64,000 nucleotides of DNA from contig NZ_CP051488.1 in assembly GCF_014490785.1 (NCBI RefSeq), positions 2,542,001 to 2,606,000 on the forward strand, written 5' to 3'. Source of the DNA: Kosakonia sp. SMBL-WEM22. GTDB taxonomy: Bacteria > Pseudomonadota > Gammaproteobacteria > Enterobacterales > Enterobacteriaceae. The translations under genes and the position numbers were made by a program. Shown here piece after piece: positions 17,104 to 25,589 of the stretch; within the stretch, counting starts at the first letter, position 1; every line of letters starts with the position of its first letter. The notes below the pieces were generated by a model. The model searched no databases. It was not told the origin of the DNA and worked only from the letters and a program-made list of their open reading frames with translations.

Positions 17104-18252
17104 ATGGAACAACGCCGGATTGCAGGCAAAAGCCACTGGTATCATGAGACCCAGTCAAGCGCCAGCCGGGTACACGCGCTACCGTTGGTTCCCGAAGCCG
17201 CGACCGTTAATGACCCCTTTCTGCTCGACCTCTCCCTGCCGGACGATCTGTATGGTGATATTGATGCCATTGCTGCGCCCGCACGGAAACTCTATGCCCT
17301 GCTCTTTCCGCAGCGGTTGCAGACGACGCGGCTGCGTACCTTCAGCGCCTACGATCGCCTGAGCACCGCGCTGACCGTGGCGCAGGTGTTTGGCGTCCAG
17401 CGTCTGTGCAACCACTACGCCGCACGGCTCGCCCCACTTGCCGCGCCCGACTCATCGCGTGAGAGCAACTGTCGGCTGGCACAAATCACACAATATGCGC
17501 GCCAGCTTGCCGCCTCGCCGTCGGTTATCGATGCCCGGGCCCGTCAGCAGCTTGAAGAGGTGGGCCTGACGCTGTTTGATATCGTGCTCTTCAATCAGAT
17601 CGTCGGCTTCATCGCCTTCCAGGCGCGGGTAGTCGCCATTTTGCAGGCGCTGCTCGGGCAACCGGTGCGCTACATTCCCGGCATGGAGACGCAGCCTTAC
17701 GCTGATACCAGCCTGTTTACTGACGAAAAGGCGGGCTGGCAACCGGCGATTGATTCGGTCGATCCCCGTGTCTCAAATGCCGCCCAGATGGGCTCTCTTG
17801 CCCACTGGCAGCCGCTGCCCGAGCTGCGCCAGCTTGCAGCGGTGCTGGCACATGAACATCTGCTGCTTAACGAGCTGGGCGCGATTTGCCAGCAGGTGAA
17901 TGCGATTACGCCGAATAAAACTCTGGGCTGGCTGGTCGGTGCCTGCACGGCGCGCATCAATGGCAGCACCAGCTGTTTTGCTGAACGCCTGCAGCGCGGC
18001 GTTCACGCTGCCGGGCTGCGGGAAGCGCTGCGCCAGGGGGAGCCTGCTCTCAGCGCCTTTCTGGCAGATAACGATAGAGAGCGCACGCTGGTGCAGGCGG
18101 TGCAGGTGCTGACCTGTGCGCCGGACAGATTCAGCCCGGCCCAGCTTGCCGCGTTGTCTGACGCGGGGTTTAGCCCCCAGGCAGCGTTCAGCCTGCTGCT
18201 GCGCTGCGCCCTGTGCGGCTGGATCAATCGGCTGAAGATCGCCCTCGGCTAG
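17104..18252 (+). CDS. yciW: CMD/AhpD-like protein YciW
   Basis: A 382-residue soluble protein at the place of E. coli yciW, between fabI and rnb. The opening MEQRRIAGKSHWYHETQSS agrees with YciW as I remember it. The middle (EVGLTLFDIVLFNQIVGFIAFQARVVAILQALLG) resembles a carboxymuconolactone-decarboxylase/AhpD-like helical core but lacks the CxxC active-site pair, so peroxidase activity is doubtful. E. coli yciW belongs to the CysB regulon and has been tied to cysteine metabolism; cysB lies in this window but no CysB site was identified here. Confidence 0.8.
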   Translation: MEQRRIAGKSHWYHETQSSASRVHALPLVPEAATVNDPFLLDLSLPDDLYGDIDAIAAPARKLYALLFPQRLQTTRLRTFSAYDRLSTALTVAQVFGVQRLCNHYAARLAPLAAPDSSRESNCRLAQITQYARQLAASPSVIDARARQQLEEVGLTLFDIVLFNQIVGFIAFQARVVAILQALLGQPVRYIPGMETQPYADTSLFTDEKAGWQPAIDSVDPRVSNAAQMGSLAHWQPLPELRQLAAVLAHEHLLLNELGAICQQVNAITPNKTLGWLVGACTARINGSTSCFAERLQRGVHAAGLREALRQGEPALSAFLADNDRERTLVQAVQVLTCAPDRFSPAQLAALSDAGFSPQAAFSLLLRCALCGWINRLKIALG

Positions 18253-18375
18253 CCAGTGTCGTGAAGGCAGATACGGGGCGGCGCGCAGAGAGATTTTGCT
18301 GAAACAGCGCTTGCTGCAACAGGCGGAATCGCGTAAAACTGTCAGCCGCTCTTTTAGCCACGAAAATAGATGATT

Positions 18376-20310
18376 ATGCTCCAGGATAACCCGCTGCTCG
18401 CGCAGCTTAAACAGCAGCTCCACTCTCAGACACCGCGTGCAGAAGGTGTTGTTAAAGGCACCGAAAAAGGCTTCGGATTTCTGGAAGTCGATGCTCAAAA
18501 AAGCTATTTCATCCCGCCGCCGCAGATGAAAAAAGTGATGCACGGCGATCGCATTGTTGCCGTTATTCACACGGAAAAAGAGCGCGAAAGCGCGGAGCCG
18601 GAAACGCTGGTTGAACCTTTCCTCACCCGTTTCGTGGGCAAAGTGCACAAGAAAGATGACCGCCTGTCGATTGTGCCGGATCATCCTTTACTCAAAGACT
18701 CCATCCCCTGTCGCGCAGCGCGCGGCGTGGAGCATGATTTTAAAGAGGGTGACTGGGCGGTTGCCGAGATGCGCCGTCACCCGCTGAAAGGCGATCGCGG
18801 CTTCTACGCGGAACTCACGCAATTTATCACCTTCTCCGACGACCACTTTGTGCCGTGGTGGGTGACGCTTGCCCGTCACAACCTCGAGAAAGAGGCACCG
18901 AACGGCGTGGCGACTGAGATGCTTGATGATGGCCTGCAGCGCGTGGATTTGACCGCGCTTGATTTCGTCACCATCGACAGCGCCAGCACCGAAGATATGG
19001 ATGATGCGCTCTACGCCGAAGAGCTGGCCGATGGCAAGCTGCAGCTGACCGTGGCGATTGCCGATCCTACCGCATGGATTGCTGAAGGCAGCAAGCTTGA
19101 CGATGCCGCGAAAATTCGCGCCTTCACCAACTACCTGCCGGGCTTCAACATTCCGATGCTGCCGCGCGAACTCTCTGACGATCTTTGCTCTCTGCGCGCT
19201 AACGAAGTGCGTCCGGCGCTGGTCTGCCGCATGACGCTGGACAGCGATGGCACCATTGAAGAGAACATTGAGTTTTTCGCCGCCACCATCGAATCAAAAG
19301 CCAAACTGGCCTATGACGATGTCTCTGACTGGCTGGAAAATAGCGGTGAGTGGCAGCCTGTTAATGACGCCATCGCCTCGCAGATTCATCTACTGAAACG
19401 TGCCTGTGATTTACGTAGCCAGTGGCGCCAGACCCATGCATTGGTGTTTAAAGATCGCCCGGATTACCGCTTTGTACTGGGTGAAAAAGGCGAAGTGCTC
19501 GATATCGTTGCCGAACCGCGCCGCATCGCCAATCGCATTGTTGAAGAGTCGATGATTGCCGCCAACATTTGCGCCGCGCGCGTGCTGCGTGACAAGCTGG
19601 GCTTTGGTATCTATAACGTCCATTTAGGTTTCGACCCGGCGAACAGCGAGCAGCTGGTGGCAATGCTGAAAACCCACGGCATTGAAGTAAACGCTGAAGA
19701 GGTGCTGACGCTGAAAGGCTTCTGTAAGCTGCGCCGTGAACTCGACGCGCAGCCTTCCGGCTTCCTCGATAGCCGCATTCGCCGCTTCCAGTCTTTCGCC
19801 GAAATCAGCATTAATCCAGGCCCCCACTTCGGTCTGGGCCTGGATGCTTACGCGACCTGGACCTCGCCGATCCGTAAGTATGGCGATATGGTCAACCACC
19901 GCCTGCTAAAAGCGATCATCAAAGGTGACACCCCGGTACGTCCGCAGGATGAGACCACCGTGCAGATGGCGGAACGCCGTCGCCTGAACCGCATGGCCGA
20001 GCGCGATGTCGGCGACTGGCTGTATGCCCGTTTCCTGCAGGATAAAGCCGGCACCGAAACCCGTTTTGCAGCAGAGATCATTGATGTCAGCCGCGGCGGC
20101 ATGCGCGTTCGTCTGGTGGATAACGGTGCGGTCGCCTTTATCCCAGCCCCGTTTATTCATGCCGTGCGTGATGAGCTGGTGTGCAGCCAGGAGAGCGGCA
20201 CCGTGCAGATCAAAGGCGAAGTCGTGTTTAAAGTGACGGATGTTATTGATGTCACCATCGCCGAAGTGCGGATGGAAACCCGCAGCGTGATCGCCCGTCC
20301 GGTGATGTAA
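18376..20310 (+). CDS. rnb: Exoribonuclease II
   Basis: Processive 3'-5' hydrolytic exoribonuclease. Domain order in 644 residues: cold-shock domains (MLQDNPLLAQLKQQL; GVVKGTEKGFGFLEVD), RNB catalytic domain with the aspartate cluster IDSASTEDMDDAL (equivalent to E. coli D201, D207, D209, D210), and C-terminal S1 domain (AAEIIDVSRGGMRVRLVDNGA). ATG 18376 gives the E. coli length; ATG 18370 two codons earlier is possible. Confidence 0.96.
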   Translation: MLQDNPLLAQLKQQLHSQTPRAEGVVKGTEKGFGFLEVDAQKSYFIPPPQMKKVMHGDRIVAVIHTEKERESAEPETLVEPFLTRFVGKVHKKDDRLSIVPDHPLLKDSIPCRAARGVEHDFKEGDWAVAEMRRHPLKGDRGFYAELTQFITFSDDHFVPWWVTLARHNLEKEAPNGVATEMLDDGLQRVDLTALDFVTIDSASTEDMDDALYAEELADGKLQLTVAIADPTAWIAEGSKLDDAAKIRAFTNYLPGFNIPMLPRELSDDLCSLRANEVRPALVCRMTLDSDGTIEENIEFFAATIESKAKLAYDDVSDWLENSGEWQPVNDAIASQIHLLKRACDLRSQWRQTHALVFKDRPDYRFVLGEKGEVLDIVAEPRRIANRIVEESMIAANICAARVLRDKLGFGIYNVHLGFDPANSEQLVAMLKTHGIEVNAEEVLTLKGFCKLRRELDAQPSGFLDSRIRRFQSFAEISINPGPHFGLGLDAYATWTSPIRKYGDMVNHRLLKAIIKGDTPVRPQDETTVQMAERRRLNRMAERDVGDWLYARFLQDKAGTETRFAAEIIDVSRGGMRVRLVDNGAVAFIPAPFIHAVRDELVCSQESGTVQIKGEVVFKVTDVIDVTIAEVRMETRSVIARPVM

Positions 20311-20318
20311 CGCTTCTA

Positions 20319-20351
20319 CGCTCCTTCCCGCCCAGGAGGGAGCGCTTTTCT
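20319..20351 (+). terminator. Terminator of rnb
   Basis: A 10-bp stem (20319-20328 with 20335-20344, one T-G wobble), loop CGCCCA, then CTTTTCT. The remaining 250 bp to the next gene show no further coding frame. Confidence 0.75.
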
Positions 20352-20604
20352 GCCGATATATTGCGCATTTTTAAGCACTTTCCCTCCCACAAATAGCGAA
20401 AACCGACCACACTTCTCATCAGGCAGCGGTTTGTTTACCGCCCACATTTGTGTGCGGCAGCCGTCTTCGCTTTTCACGCCAGGTAACGCTTTGCTCACCA
20501 CTCCTATAAAAACAATACGTTAACGGAGAACCGCCCCTCTCATTAATGGCGGTTGTCGGTCATCAACAGGTGCCCGTGCTGTTACGGGTAGGTTGGGAGA
20601 ATGC

Positions 20605-22596
20605 ATGAGAGAGACGCAGGAACAGAGCGTGCTGTTTCGCTATCTGGGTTCACACACTCCTTACTGGCGGCTTACGGCTGACAGCAACGCCCTGCATTTC
20701 GCCCCTGAAGAGCATGCCGATACGACACAGGTGGTCGCGCTGACAGATGAACAGGCGGCGCAAATCCGTGCGATGACGGTAATCACCTCCAGCCTGGCCA
20801 TGCACATCACCCTGTTTGGCGAAGAGGTGACGGTTCACCTGGTCGGGCGCAAAATTTCGCGTAGCGCCTGGGCAGGCAGCGCATCGGCGTGGGACGATAC
20901 CCAGGCTGTCGCCCGCGATCTGGTGCAGGGGCTCTCTTTTGCCGAGCAAGTGGTGTCGGAAGCGAATTCGGTGATTGTGATCCTCGATCGGCTGGGTAAT
21001 ATCCAGCGATTCAACCGACTCAGCGAGGAGTACACCGGCCTGAAAGAGCATGAGGTGATTGGGCAAAACGTCTTCAAGCTGTTTATGAGCCGCAGTGAAG
21101 CGGCGGCCTCGAAGCGCAACATCACCCAGTTTTTCCGCGATGGCTCTTCTTATGAAGTGGAGCGCTGGGTAAAGACGCGCAAAGGCCAGCGGCTCTTTAT
21201 CTTCCGCAATAAATTTGTCCACAGCGGCAGCGGTAAAAACGAGGTTTACCTCATCTGCTCCGGCACCGACATTACCGAGGAGCGCCACGCCCAGGAGCGG
21301 CTCCGGGTGCTGGCAAATACCGATACCGTGACCGGTTTGCCCAATCGCAACGCGATCCAGGACCGCATCAGCGATGCCATTGCCACGCGCGGTGACACGC
21401 AGGTCGGCGTGGTCTATCTCGATCTCGATAACTTCAAAAAAGTGAACGATGCCTATGGGCACATGTTTGGCGACCAGCTGCTGCAGGCCGTTGCGCTGGC
21501 CATATTAGGCTGTCTTGATGAGGGCCAGGTGCTGGCGCGTCTTGGCGGGGATGAGTTTATCGTGCTGGCGGCCAACACTTCGCAAATGGCGCTGGAAGCG
21601 ATGGCGTCGCGCATTTTGTGCCGGCTGCGTGCGCCGTTTCGCATTGGGTTAATTGAAATTTACTCCGGCTGCTCGATTGGTATTGCCCTCGCCCCAGAAC
21701 ATGGAAACGATCGCGAAAACCTGATCCGCAATGCCGATACTGCGATGTACACCGCTAAAGAGAGCGGTCGCGGCAAGTTTTGCGTGTTTTGCGCCGAGAT
21801 GAACCAGCGGGTGTTTGAGTACCTTTGGCTCGATACCAACCTGCGCAAGGCCCTGGATAAAGAGCAGTTGGTGATTCACTACCAGCCTAAAGTAAACCGG
21901 GACGGCGAAGTGCGAAGCCTGGAAGCGCTGGTACGCTGGCGGTCGCCTGAGCGTGGATTGATTCCGCCGCTCGATTTTATCTCCTACGCCGAAGAGTCCG
22001 GCCTGATTGTGCCGCTTGGCCGCTGGGTGATGCTGGATGTGGTACGTCAGGTGGCAGAATGGCGCGCTCGGGGGATTCACCTGCGCGTGGCGGTAAATGT
22101 CTCTGCGCGCCAGCTCGCCGATCAAACCATTTTCAGCGATCTGAAACGCGCCCTCAGCGAGTTGCATTTTGCTGACTGCCCGATTGATGTCGAACTGACT
22201 GAAAGCTGCATTATTGAAAACGAAGCGCTGGCGCTCTCGGTGATCCAGCAGTTCAGTGCGCTGGGGGCGCAGGTGCATCTGGATGACTTTGGTACTGGTT
22301 ACTCATCTCTCTCACAACTGGCGCGCTTTCCCCTCAACGCCATCAAACTTGATCAGAGCTTCGTGCGTAATATTCACCGACAACCGATTTCACAATCGCT
22401 GGTGCGCGCAATCGTCGCGGTGGCGGCGGCGCTTAATTTGCAGGTCATTGCCGAAGGGGTGGAGAGTGAAGAGGAGGATGCGTTTTTGACTGGCAATGGC
22501 GTCCATGAGCGGCAGGGGTTTCTGTTTGCCAAACCGATGCCCGCTGCCGCGTTTGAACGCTGGTTTACACGCTACCAGCTACGCAAGGCGCGTTAG
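20605..22596 (+). CDS. rpfR: RpfR-type PAS-GGDEF-EAL c-di-GMP phosphodiesterase (PdeR/Gmr/YciR orthologue)
   Basis: Fatty-acid-signal receptor and c-di-GMP turnover enzyme. In 663 residues: N-terminal domain (1-105) equivalent to the RpfF-interaction domain of RpfR, PAS domain (about 110-225, FNRLSEEYTGLKEHEVIGQN) expected to bind cis-2 fatty acid, GGDEF domain with intact GGDEF at 314-318, and EAL domain with EAL at 440-442 and DDFGTGYSS from 560. Both catalytic motifs look intact. ATG 20605 has GGGAG 5 nt upstream; a TTG at 20593 is less likely. In E. coli the orthologue PdeR controls curli genes with DgcM and MlrA. Here an rpfF gene lies convergently downstream, so RpfR is the better name. 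Confidence 0.92.
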   Translation: MRETQEQSVLFRYLGSHTPYWRLTADSNALHFAPEEHADTTQVVALTDEQAAQIRAMTVITSSLAMHITLFGEEVTVHLVGRKISRSAWAGSASAWDDTQAVARDLVQGLSFAEQVVSEANSVIVILDRLGNIQRFNRLSEEYTGLKEHEVIGQNVFKLFMSRSEAAASKRNITQFFRDGSSYEVERWVKTRKGQRLFIFRNKFVHSGSGKNEVYLICSGTDITEERHAQERLRVLANTDTVTGLPNRNAIQDRISDAIATRGDTQVGVVYLDLDNFKKVNDAYGHMFGDQLLQAVALAILGCLDEGQVLARLGGDEFIVLAANTSQMALEAMASRILCRLRAPFRIGLIEIYSGCSIGIALAPEHGNDRENLIRNADTAMYTAKESGRGKFCVFCAEMNQRVFEYLWLDTNLRKALDKEQLVIHYQPKVNRDGEVRSLEALVRWRSPERGLIPPLDFISYAEESGLIVPLGRWVMLDVVRQVAEWRARGIHLRVAVNVSARQLADQTIFSDLKRALSELHFADCPIDVELTESCIIENEALALSVIQQFSALGAQVHLDDFGTGYSSLSQLARFPLNAIKLDQSFVRNIHRQPISQSLVRAIVAVAAALNLQVIAEGVESEEEDAFLTGNGVHERQGFLFAKPMPAAAFERWFTRYQLRKAR

Positions 22597-23462
22597 CCTG
22601 CTTTACTGAGGGCAACCGCCGTGTGGCGGTTTTGCAACAGCACCAGGCGCTCCATATAGGCGATATCTTTCGCTTGCAGGTAGAAGGCAGCATCGACCCA
22701 ATCTTCCGTGATATCCATTAGCTCACTGCGCGGCAGTTGCAGCACGCGCTGGCGCGCCCTGAGCATGGCACGCACACCATTAAGGCGCGGTTGCAGCGTA
22801 TCGATAAAGGTACGTACGGCGATAAAGCCTTGCCCCTCTTCAAACGCGATATCGACCAGCCCTTTTGGCGCATACCACTCTGCCGAATGGGACTCCCCTT
22901 TATAGATAAGCTCTTCCGCCAGTTTCATCCCTGCGCGGCGCGTGACGAGTGAGTAGGCCCCCATGCCGGGAAAGAGGTTAAAGGCAATCTCCGGGAAACC
23001 GAGGCGCGCATCGCGTTGCGCCAACACAAAATGGTGTGCCAGCGCCGCTTCAAACCCACCACCGAGCGCGCTCCCTTCAATCATTGCCAACGAAATTGCG
23101 CCGGTATCAAAACCGCGTGAAGCAGCATGCACACAATCGACGCAGGCGCGGGCATAAGCACGCAACGCTTCGCGCCGCCCGTTTTTGATGCACTCGACAA
23201 AAAAGTGCAGATCGCCGCCGGTGTTGAACATACCGGGCACCAGCGAGCCGGTGACCCAGAAATCGACGGCAAATCCGCTCTGTTTAACCTGCCAGGAGAG
23301 ATTCATGATCTCCTCAATCAGTTGGTGGTTGAAGCAGGGGCGCGGTCTGGCGCGCAGCATCATCCACACGGTGCGCCGCTCCTCTTCATAAAAACCTGAG
23401 AGTTGCGTGAAACGTTGTTCATCAGTAAAGAGTTTGCAGGTCGGTTGATTACTTATCGTCAT
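22593..23462 (-). CDS. rpfF: RpfF-type diffusible signal factor synthase (enoyl-CoA hydratase/thioesterase family)
   Basis: Crotonase-fold enzyme expected to dehydrate 3-hydroxyacyl-ACP and release a cis-2-unsaturated fatty-acid signal (DSF/BDSF). In 289 residues it has an oxyanion-hole loop FNTGGDL (79-85), E138 in GGGFEAAL and E158 in LGFPE, with the same 20-residue spacing as Xanthomonas RpfF E141/E161, then the family block FPGMGAYS and C-terminal ITEDWVDAAF. ATG 23462 has GGAGG 8 nt upstream; the longer frame from 23501 is rejected. K-12 E. coli lacks this gene. The stop overlaps that of rpfR. Ordinary enoyl-CoA hydratases lack FPGMGAYS, so plain beta-oxidation is unlikely. Confidence 0.9.
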   Translation of the reverse strand: MTISNQPTCKLFTDEQRFTQLSGFYEEERRTVWMMLRARPRPCFNHQLIEEIMNLSWQVKQSGFAVDFWVTGSLVPGMFNTGGDLHFFVECIKNGRREALRAYARACVDCVHAASRGFDTGAISLAMIEGSALGGGFEAALAHHFVLAQRDARLGFPEIAFNLFPGMGAYSLVTRRAGMKLAEELIYKGESHSAEWYAPKGLVDIAFEEGQGFIAVRTFIDTLQPRLNGVRAMLRARQRVLQLPRSELMDITEDWVDAAFYLQAKDIAYMERLVLLQNRHTAVALSKAG

Positions 23463-23538
23463 TGCGTATTCCTCCAGATAGTGCGCATTGCGCGCCTGCA
23501 AAGACTACGTCACGGTATTAACCGACCACGGGTGGGAT

Positions 23539-23557
23539 GATGAATATATACTTCATC
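23539..23557. promoter_or_regulatory. Inverted repeat between rpfF and yciZ
   Basis: A perfect dyad GATGAA-N7-TTCATC, 77 bp upstream of the rpfF ATG and 96 bp before yciZ. The spacer TATATAC could hold a -10 element on either strand. Candidate operator; the protein that binds it is unknown. Confidence 0.45.
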
Positions 23558-23652
23558 TAGAGAAGCGCTTGAGATGTGGTTTTTTCCCTTCTCTTTTTCG
23601 ATGCTTTTCTGCATCATTGAATTTATTCGTTTTTCGACACAGAGGTGAGAGT

Positions 23653-23835
23653 ATGGCAGAGATCGATGTGAAGCAGCTGGCTGGCCGGATCGATACCGTG
23701 CTTGATATTCTGGTGGCCGGGGATTATCAGTCCGCTATCCGCAATCTTGAAATTCTGAAGACGGAGCTACGGGATCTCGATAACAGTGACCAGCCTCCCC
23801 ACTCAGGCTCGACAAAAACGCCCTGGGAAATTTAA
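23653..23835 (+). CDS. yciZ: UPF0509 small protein YciZ
   Basis: A 60-residue protein, MAEIDVKQLAGRIDTVLDILV..., ending STKTPWEI. It matches E. coli YciZ in start, end and location next to pdeR and yciT. ATG 23653 follows GAGGTGAGAGT; the longer frame from 23488 has no such support. It looks helical, soluble and acidic, with no known function. Confidence 0.85.
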   Translation: MAEIDVKQLAGRIDTVLDILVAGDYQSAIRNLEILKTELRDLDNSDQPPHSGSTKTPWEI

Positions 23836-23924
23836 GTAATCTCTTTTCGCCATGACGCGGCAGCCGGGAATGCCACCGCAGTCGTGGCGATTTCTATTTG
23901 CGTGAACGATAACAAAGTGTGGCT

Positions 23925-24683
23925 ATGAATTCCCGACAACAACTTATTTTACAAACGGTTATTGATAAAGGCCAGATGAGCGTTGCCGATCTTGCCCGCA
24001 TGACCGGCGTTTCTGAAGTAACCATTCGCCAGGATCTCAACACGCTGGAGAAGCAGAGCTATTTACGTCGCACCCATGGGTTTGCCGTGCCGCTCGACAG
24101 CGAAGATGTCGAAACGCGGATGCTGACTAACTATGCCGTCAAGCGCGAACTGGCTGACTTTGCCGCCTCGCTGGTGAGCGCTGGCGAAACGGTGTTTATT
24201 GAGAACGGCAGCAGTAACGCCCTCCTCGCCCGCAAGCTTGGCGAGCAGCGGGATATCGCCATCATTACCGTCAGCAGTTACATCGCCCATCTGCTTAAAT
24301 CAGCGCAGTGTGAAGTGATTCTGCTCGGCGGTATTTACCAGAAAAAGAGTGAAAGCATGGTGGGGCCACTGACGCGCCAGTACATTTCGCAGGTACATTT
24401 CAGTAAAGCCTTTATCGGCATTGATGGCTGGCAGCCGGAAACGGGCTTTACCGGGCGCGACATGATGCGCACCGATGTAGTAAATGCGGTGCTGGAAAAA
24501 GGCAGCGAGGCGATAGTGCTGACAGACAGCTCGAAATTTGGCGTGGTACACCCTTATACGCTCGGTCCAGTTGACTGCTTTCAGCGCGTCATTACCGACG
24601 ACGCGATATCCAGCGAGGCGCTGCATCAGCTCACAGAAGCGGGTCTGATTGTCGATATTGTTCAAAGCCCAGCCAACGTCTAA
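23925..24683 (+). CDS. yciT: DeoR-family transcriptional regulator YciT
   Basis: A 252-residue DNA-binding regulator. The N-terminal DeoR helix-turn-helix (QMSVADLARMTGVSEVTIRQDLNTLEK) is followed by a DeoR sugar-phosphate sensor domain (IENGSSNALLARKLGE ... SSYIAHLLK ... FIGIDGW ... LTDSSKFG). The effector is not established; the E. coli protein has been linked to osmotic regulation. ATG 23925 is preferred to GTG 23919 by similarity. The next gene, osmB, is an osmotic-stress gene. Confidence 0.9.
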   Translation: MNSRQQLILQTVIDKGQMSVADLARMTGVSEVTIRQDLNTLEKQSYLRRTHGFAVPLDSEDVETRMLTNYAVKRELADFAASLVSAGETVFIENGSSNALLARKLGEQRDIAIITVSSYIAHLLKSAQCEVILLGGIYQKKSESMVGPLTRQYISQVHFSKAFIGIDGWQPETGFTGRDMMRTDVVNAVLEKGSEAIVLTDSSKFGVVHPYTLGPVDCFQRVITDDAISSEALHQLTEAGLIVDIVQSPANV

Positions 24684-24690
24684 TCCCTTC

Positions 24691-24720
24691 GCCCGCTAAG
24701 GCGGGCTATCTCTCTCTTTT
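24691..24720 (+). terminator. Probable terminator after yciT
   Basis: GCCCGC/GCGGGC stem (24691-24696 with 24701-24706) and loop TAAG, followed by a T/C-rich run that is not a clean U-tract. Confidence 0.5.
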
Positions 24721-24885
24721 CTGAGACGATTCTGAGCATTTTATTAAGAGTTTTTACCTGGTTTGTTGCGTGCCGCTGCGTAAAATTATTATCAGCGATA
24801 TAACAGGGAGTAATTATCACTCAGGTGATTGCATTTCCCCTGCGCAGCAAGGTTTCACGGAAGATCTTTGAGTTTATTTCTAAGA

Positions 24886-24896
24886 CTATACTTAGA
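24886..24896 (+). promoter_or_regulatory. Sigma-S type -10 element of osmB
   Basis: CTATACTTAGA matches the RpoS-preferred -10 CTATACTTAA. It sits in a dyad CTAAG-N6-CTTAG (24880-24895), 40-50 bp upstream of osmB. E. coli osmB is induced by osmotic and RpoS control and by Rcs. Confidence 0.7.
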
Positions 24897-24935
24897 GAGC
24901 CTCTGGTTCCGTGAATCGATTATTCAGGAGAAAGT

Positions 24936-25157
24936 ATGATGATGTTAACAAGTAAAAAAATGGCCGCGGCAGTACTGGCAGTTACCCTTGCAATGTCTCT
25001 GAGTGCTTGTGGTCACTGGGATAAACGTTCTCGTAACACCGCGATTGGTGCGGGTGCGGGTGCGCTTGGTGGTGCTGTATTAACAGACGGTAGCACGCTC
25101 GGCACGCTGGGTGGCGCGGCAGTCGGCGGTATTATTGGCCATCAGGTCGGCAAATAA
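24936..25157 (+). CDS. osmB: Osmotically inducible lipoprotein B
   Basis: A 73-residue outer-membrane lipoprotein with signal peptide and lipobox LSAC (lipidated Cys near residue 25), then glycine-rich repeats (AIGAGAGALGGAVLTDGS; GGAAVGGIIGHQVGK) of the glycine-zipper type. Three ATG codons stand in tandem at 24936, 24939 and 24942; AGGAG lies 5 nt before the first and 8 before the second, so the second (72 aa, the E. coli length) is an equal candidate. Confidence 0.94.
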   Translation: MMMLTSKKMAAAVLAVTLAMSLSACGHWDKRSRNTAIGAGAGALGGAVLTDGSTLGTLGGAAVGGIIGHQVGK

Positions 25158-25228
25158 TTAGTCGGTACTACGGCAAATAAATATCAAGAAATCTACTTTC
25201 TTTCAGGTCTGATTTAAAAAATAGGTAA

Positions 25229-25264
25229 ATAAAAGGCCGCGTGAATAACGCGGCCTTTCTTTTT
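25229..25264. terminator. Bidirectional terminator between osmB and yciH
   Basis: A perfect 10-bp stem AAAGGCCGCG/CGCGGCCTTT, 7-nt loop, T-run on the plus strand and TTTTATTT on the minus strand. It serves the convergent genes on both sides. Confidence 0.88.
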
Positions 25265-25589
25265 AGCCACCGGCAAGTTTTACTTTCATGCCTTTTGCTT
25301 CCAGCAGTGTTTTAAGCAGATCGCGTTTATCACCCTGAATCTCAATAACGCCCTCTTTCACCGCCCCGCCGCAACCGCATTTCTTCTTTAGCTCCGCCGC
25401 CAATTTAATTAGCGCGTCGTCATCAAGATCGATGCCGGTGATTAAACAGACGCCTTTGCCTTTACGGCCGCTGGTCTGGCGCTGGATGCGCACAATGCCG
25501 TCGCCCTTTGGGCGCTTTACGGGCCTTTTCTCTTCGTCGATGCGCCCGGTTTCGGTGGAGTAGACCAGACGGCTGTTATTATCGCTCAT
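25263..25589 (-). CDS. yciH: SUI1/eIF1-like translation factor YciH
   Basis: A 108-residue SUI1-domain protein; E. coli YciH affects initiation fidelity on non-standard start codons and leaderless mRNAs. Family core RIQRQTSGRKGKGVCLITGIDL, LAAELKKKCGCGGAVKEGVIEIQGD is seen. It overlaps pyrF by 4 bp and ends the lapA-lapB-pyrF-yciH cluster. Confidence 0.94.
   Translation of the reverse strand: MSDNNSRLVYSTETGRIDEEKRPVKRPKGDGIVRIQRQTSGRKGKGVCLITGIDLDDDALIKLAAELKKKCGCGGAVKEGVIEIQGDKRDLLKTLLEAKGMKVKLAGG

Noticed and set aside
16061..17158. 365-codon minus-strand frame opposite fabI
   Set aside because: Antisense to fabI and its terminator; explained by codon bias of the real gene.
22593..23462. 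Beta-oxidation enoyl-CoA hydratase
   Set aside because: Contains RpfF-specific blocks (FPGMGAYS) and lies beside the RpfR-type receptor gene.
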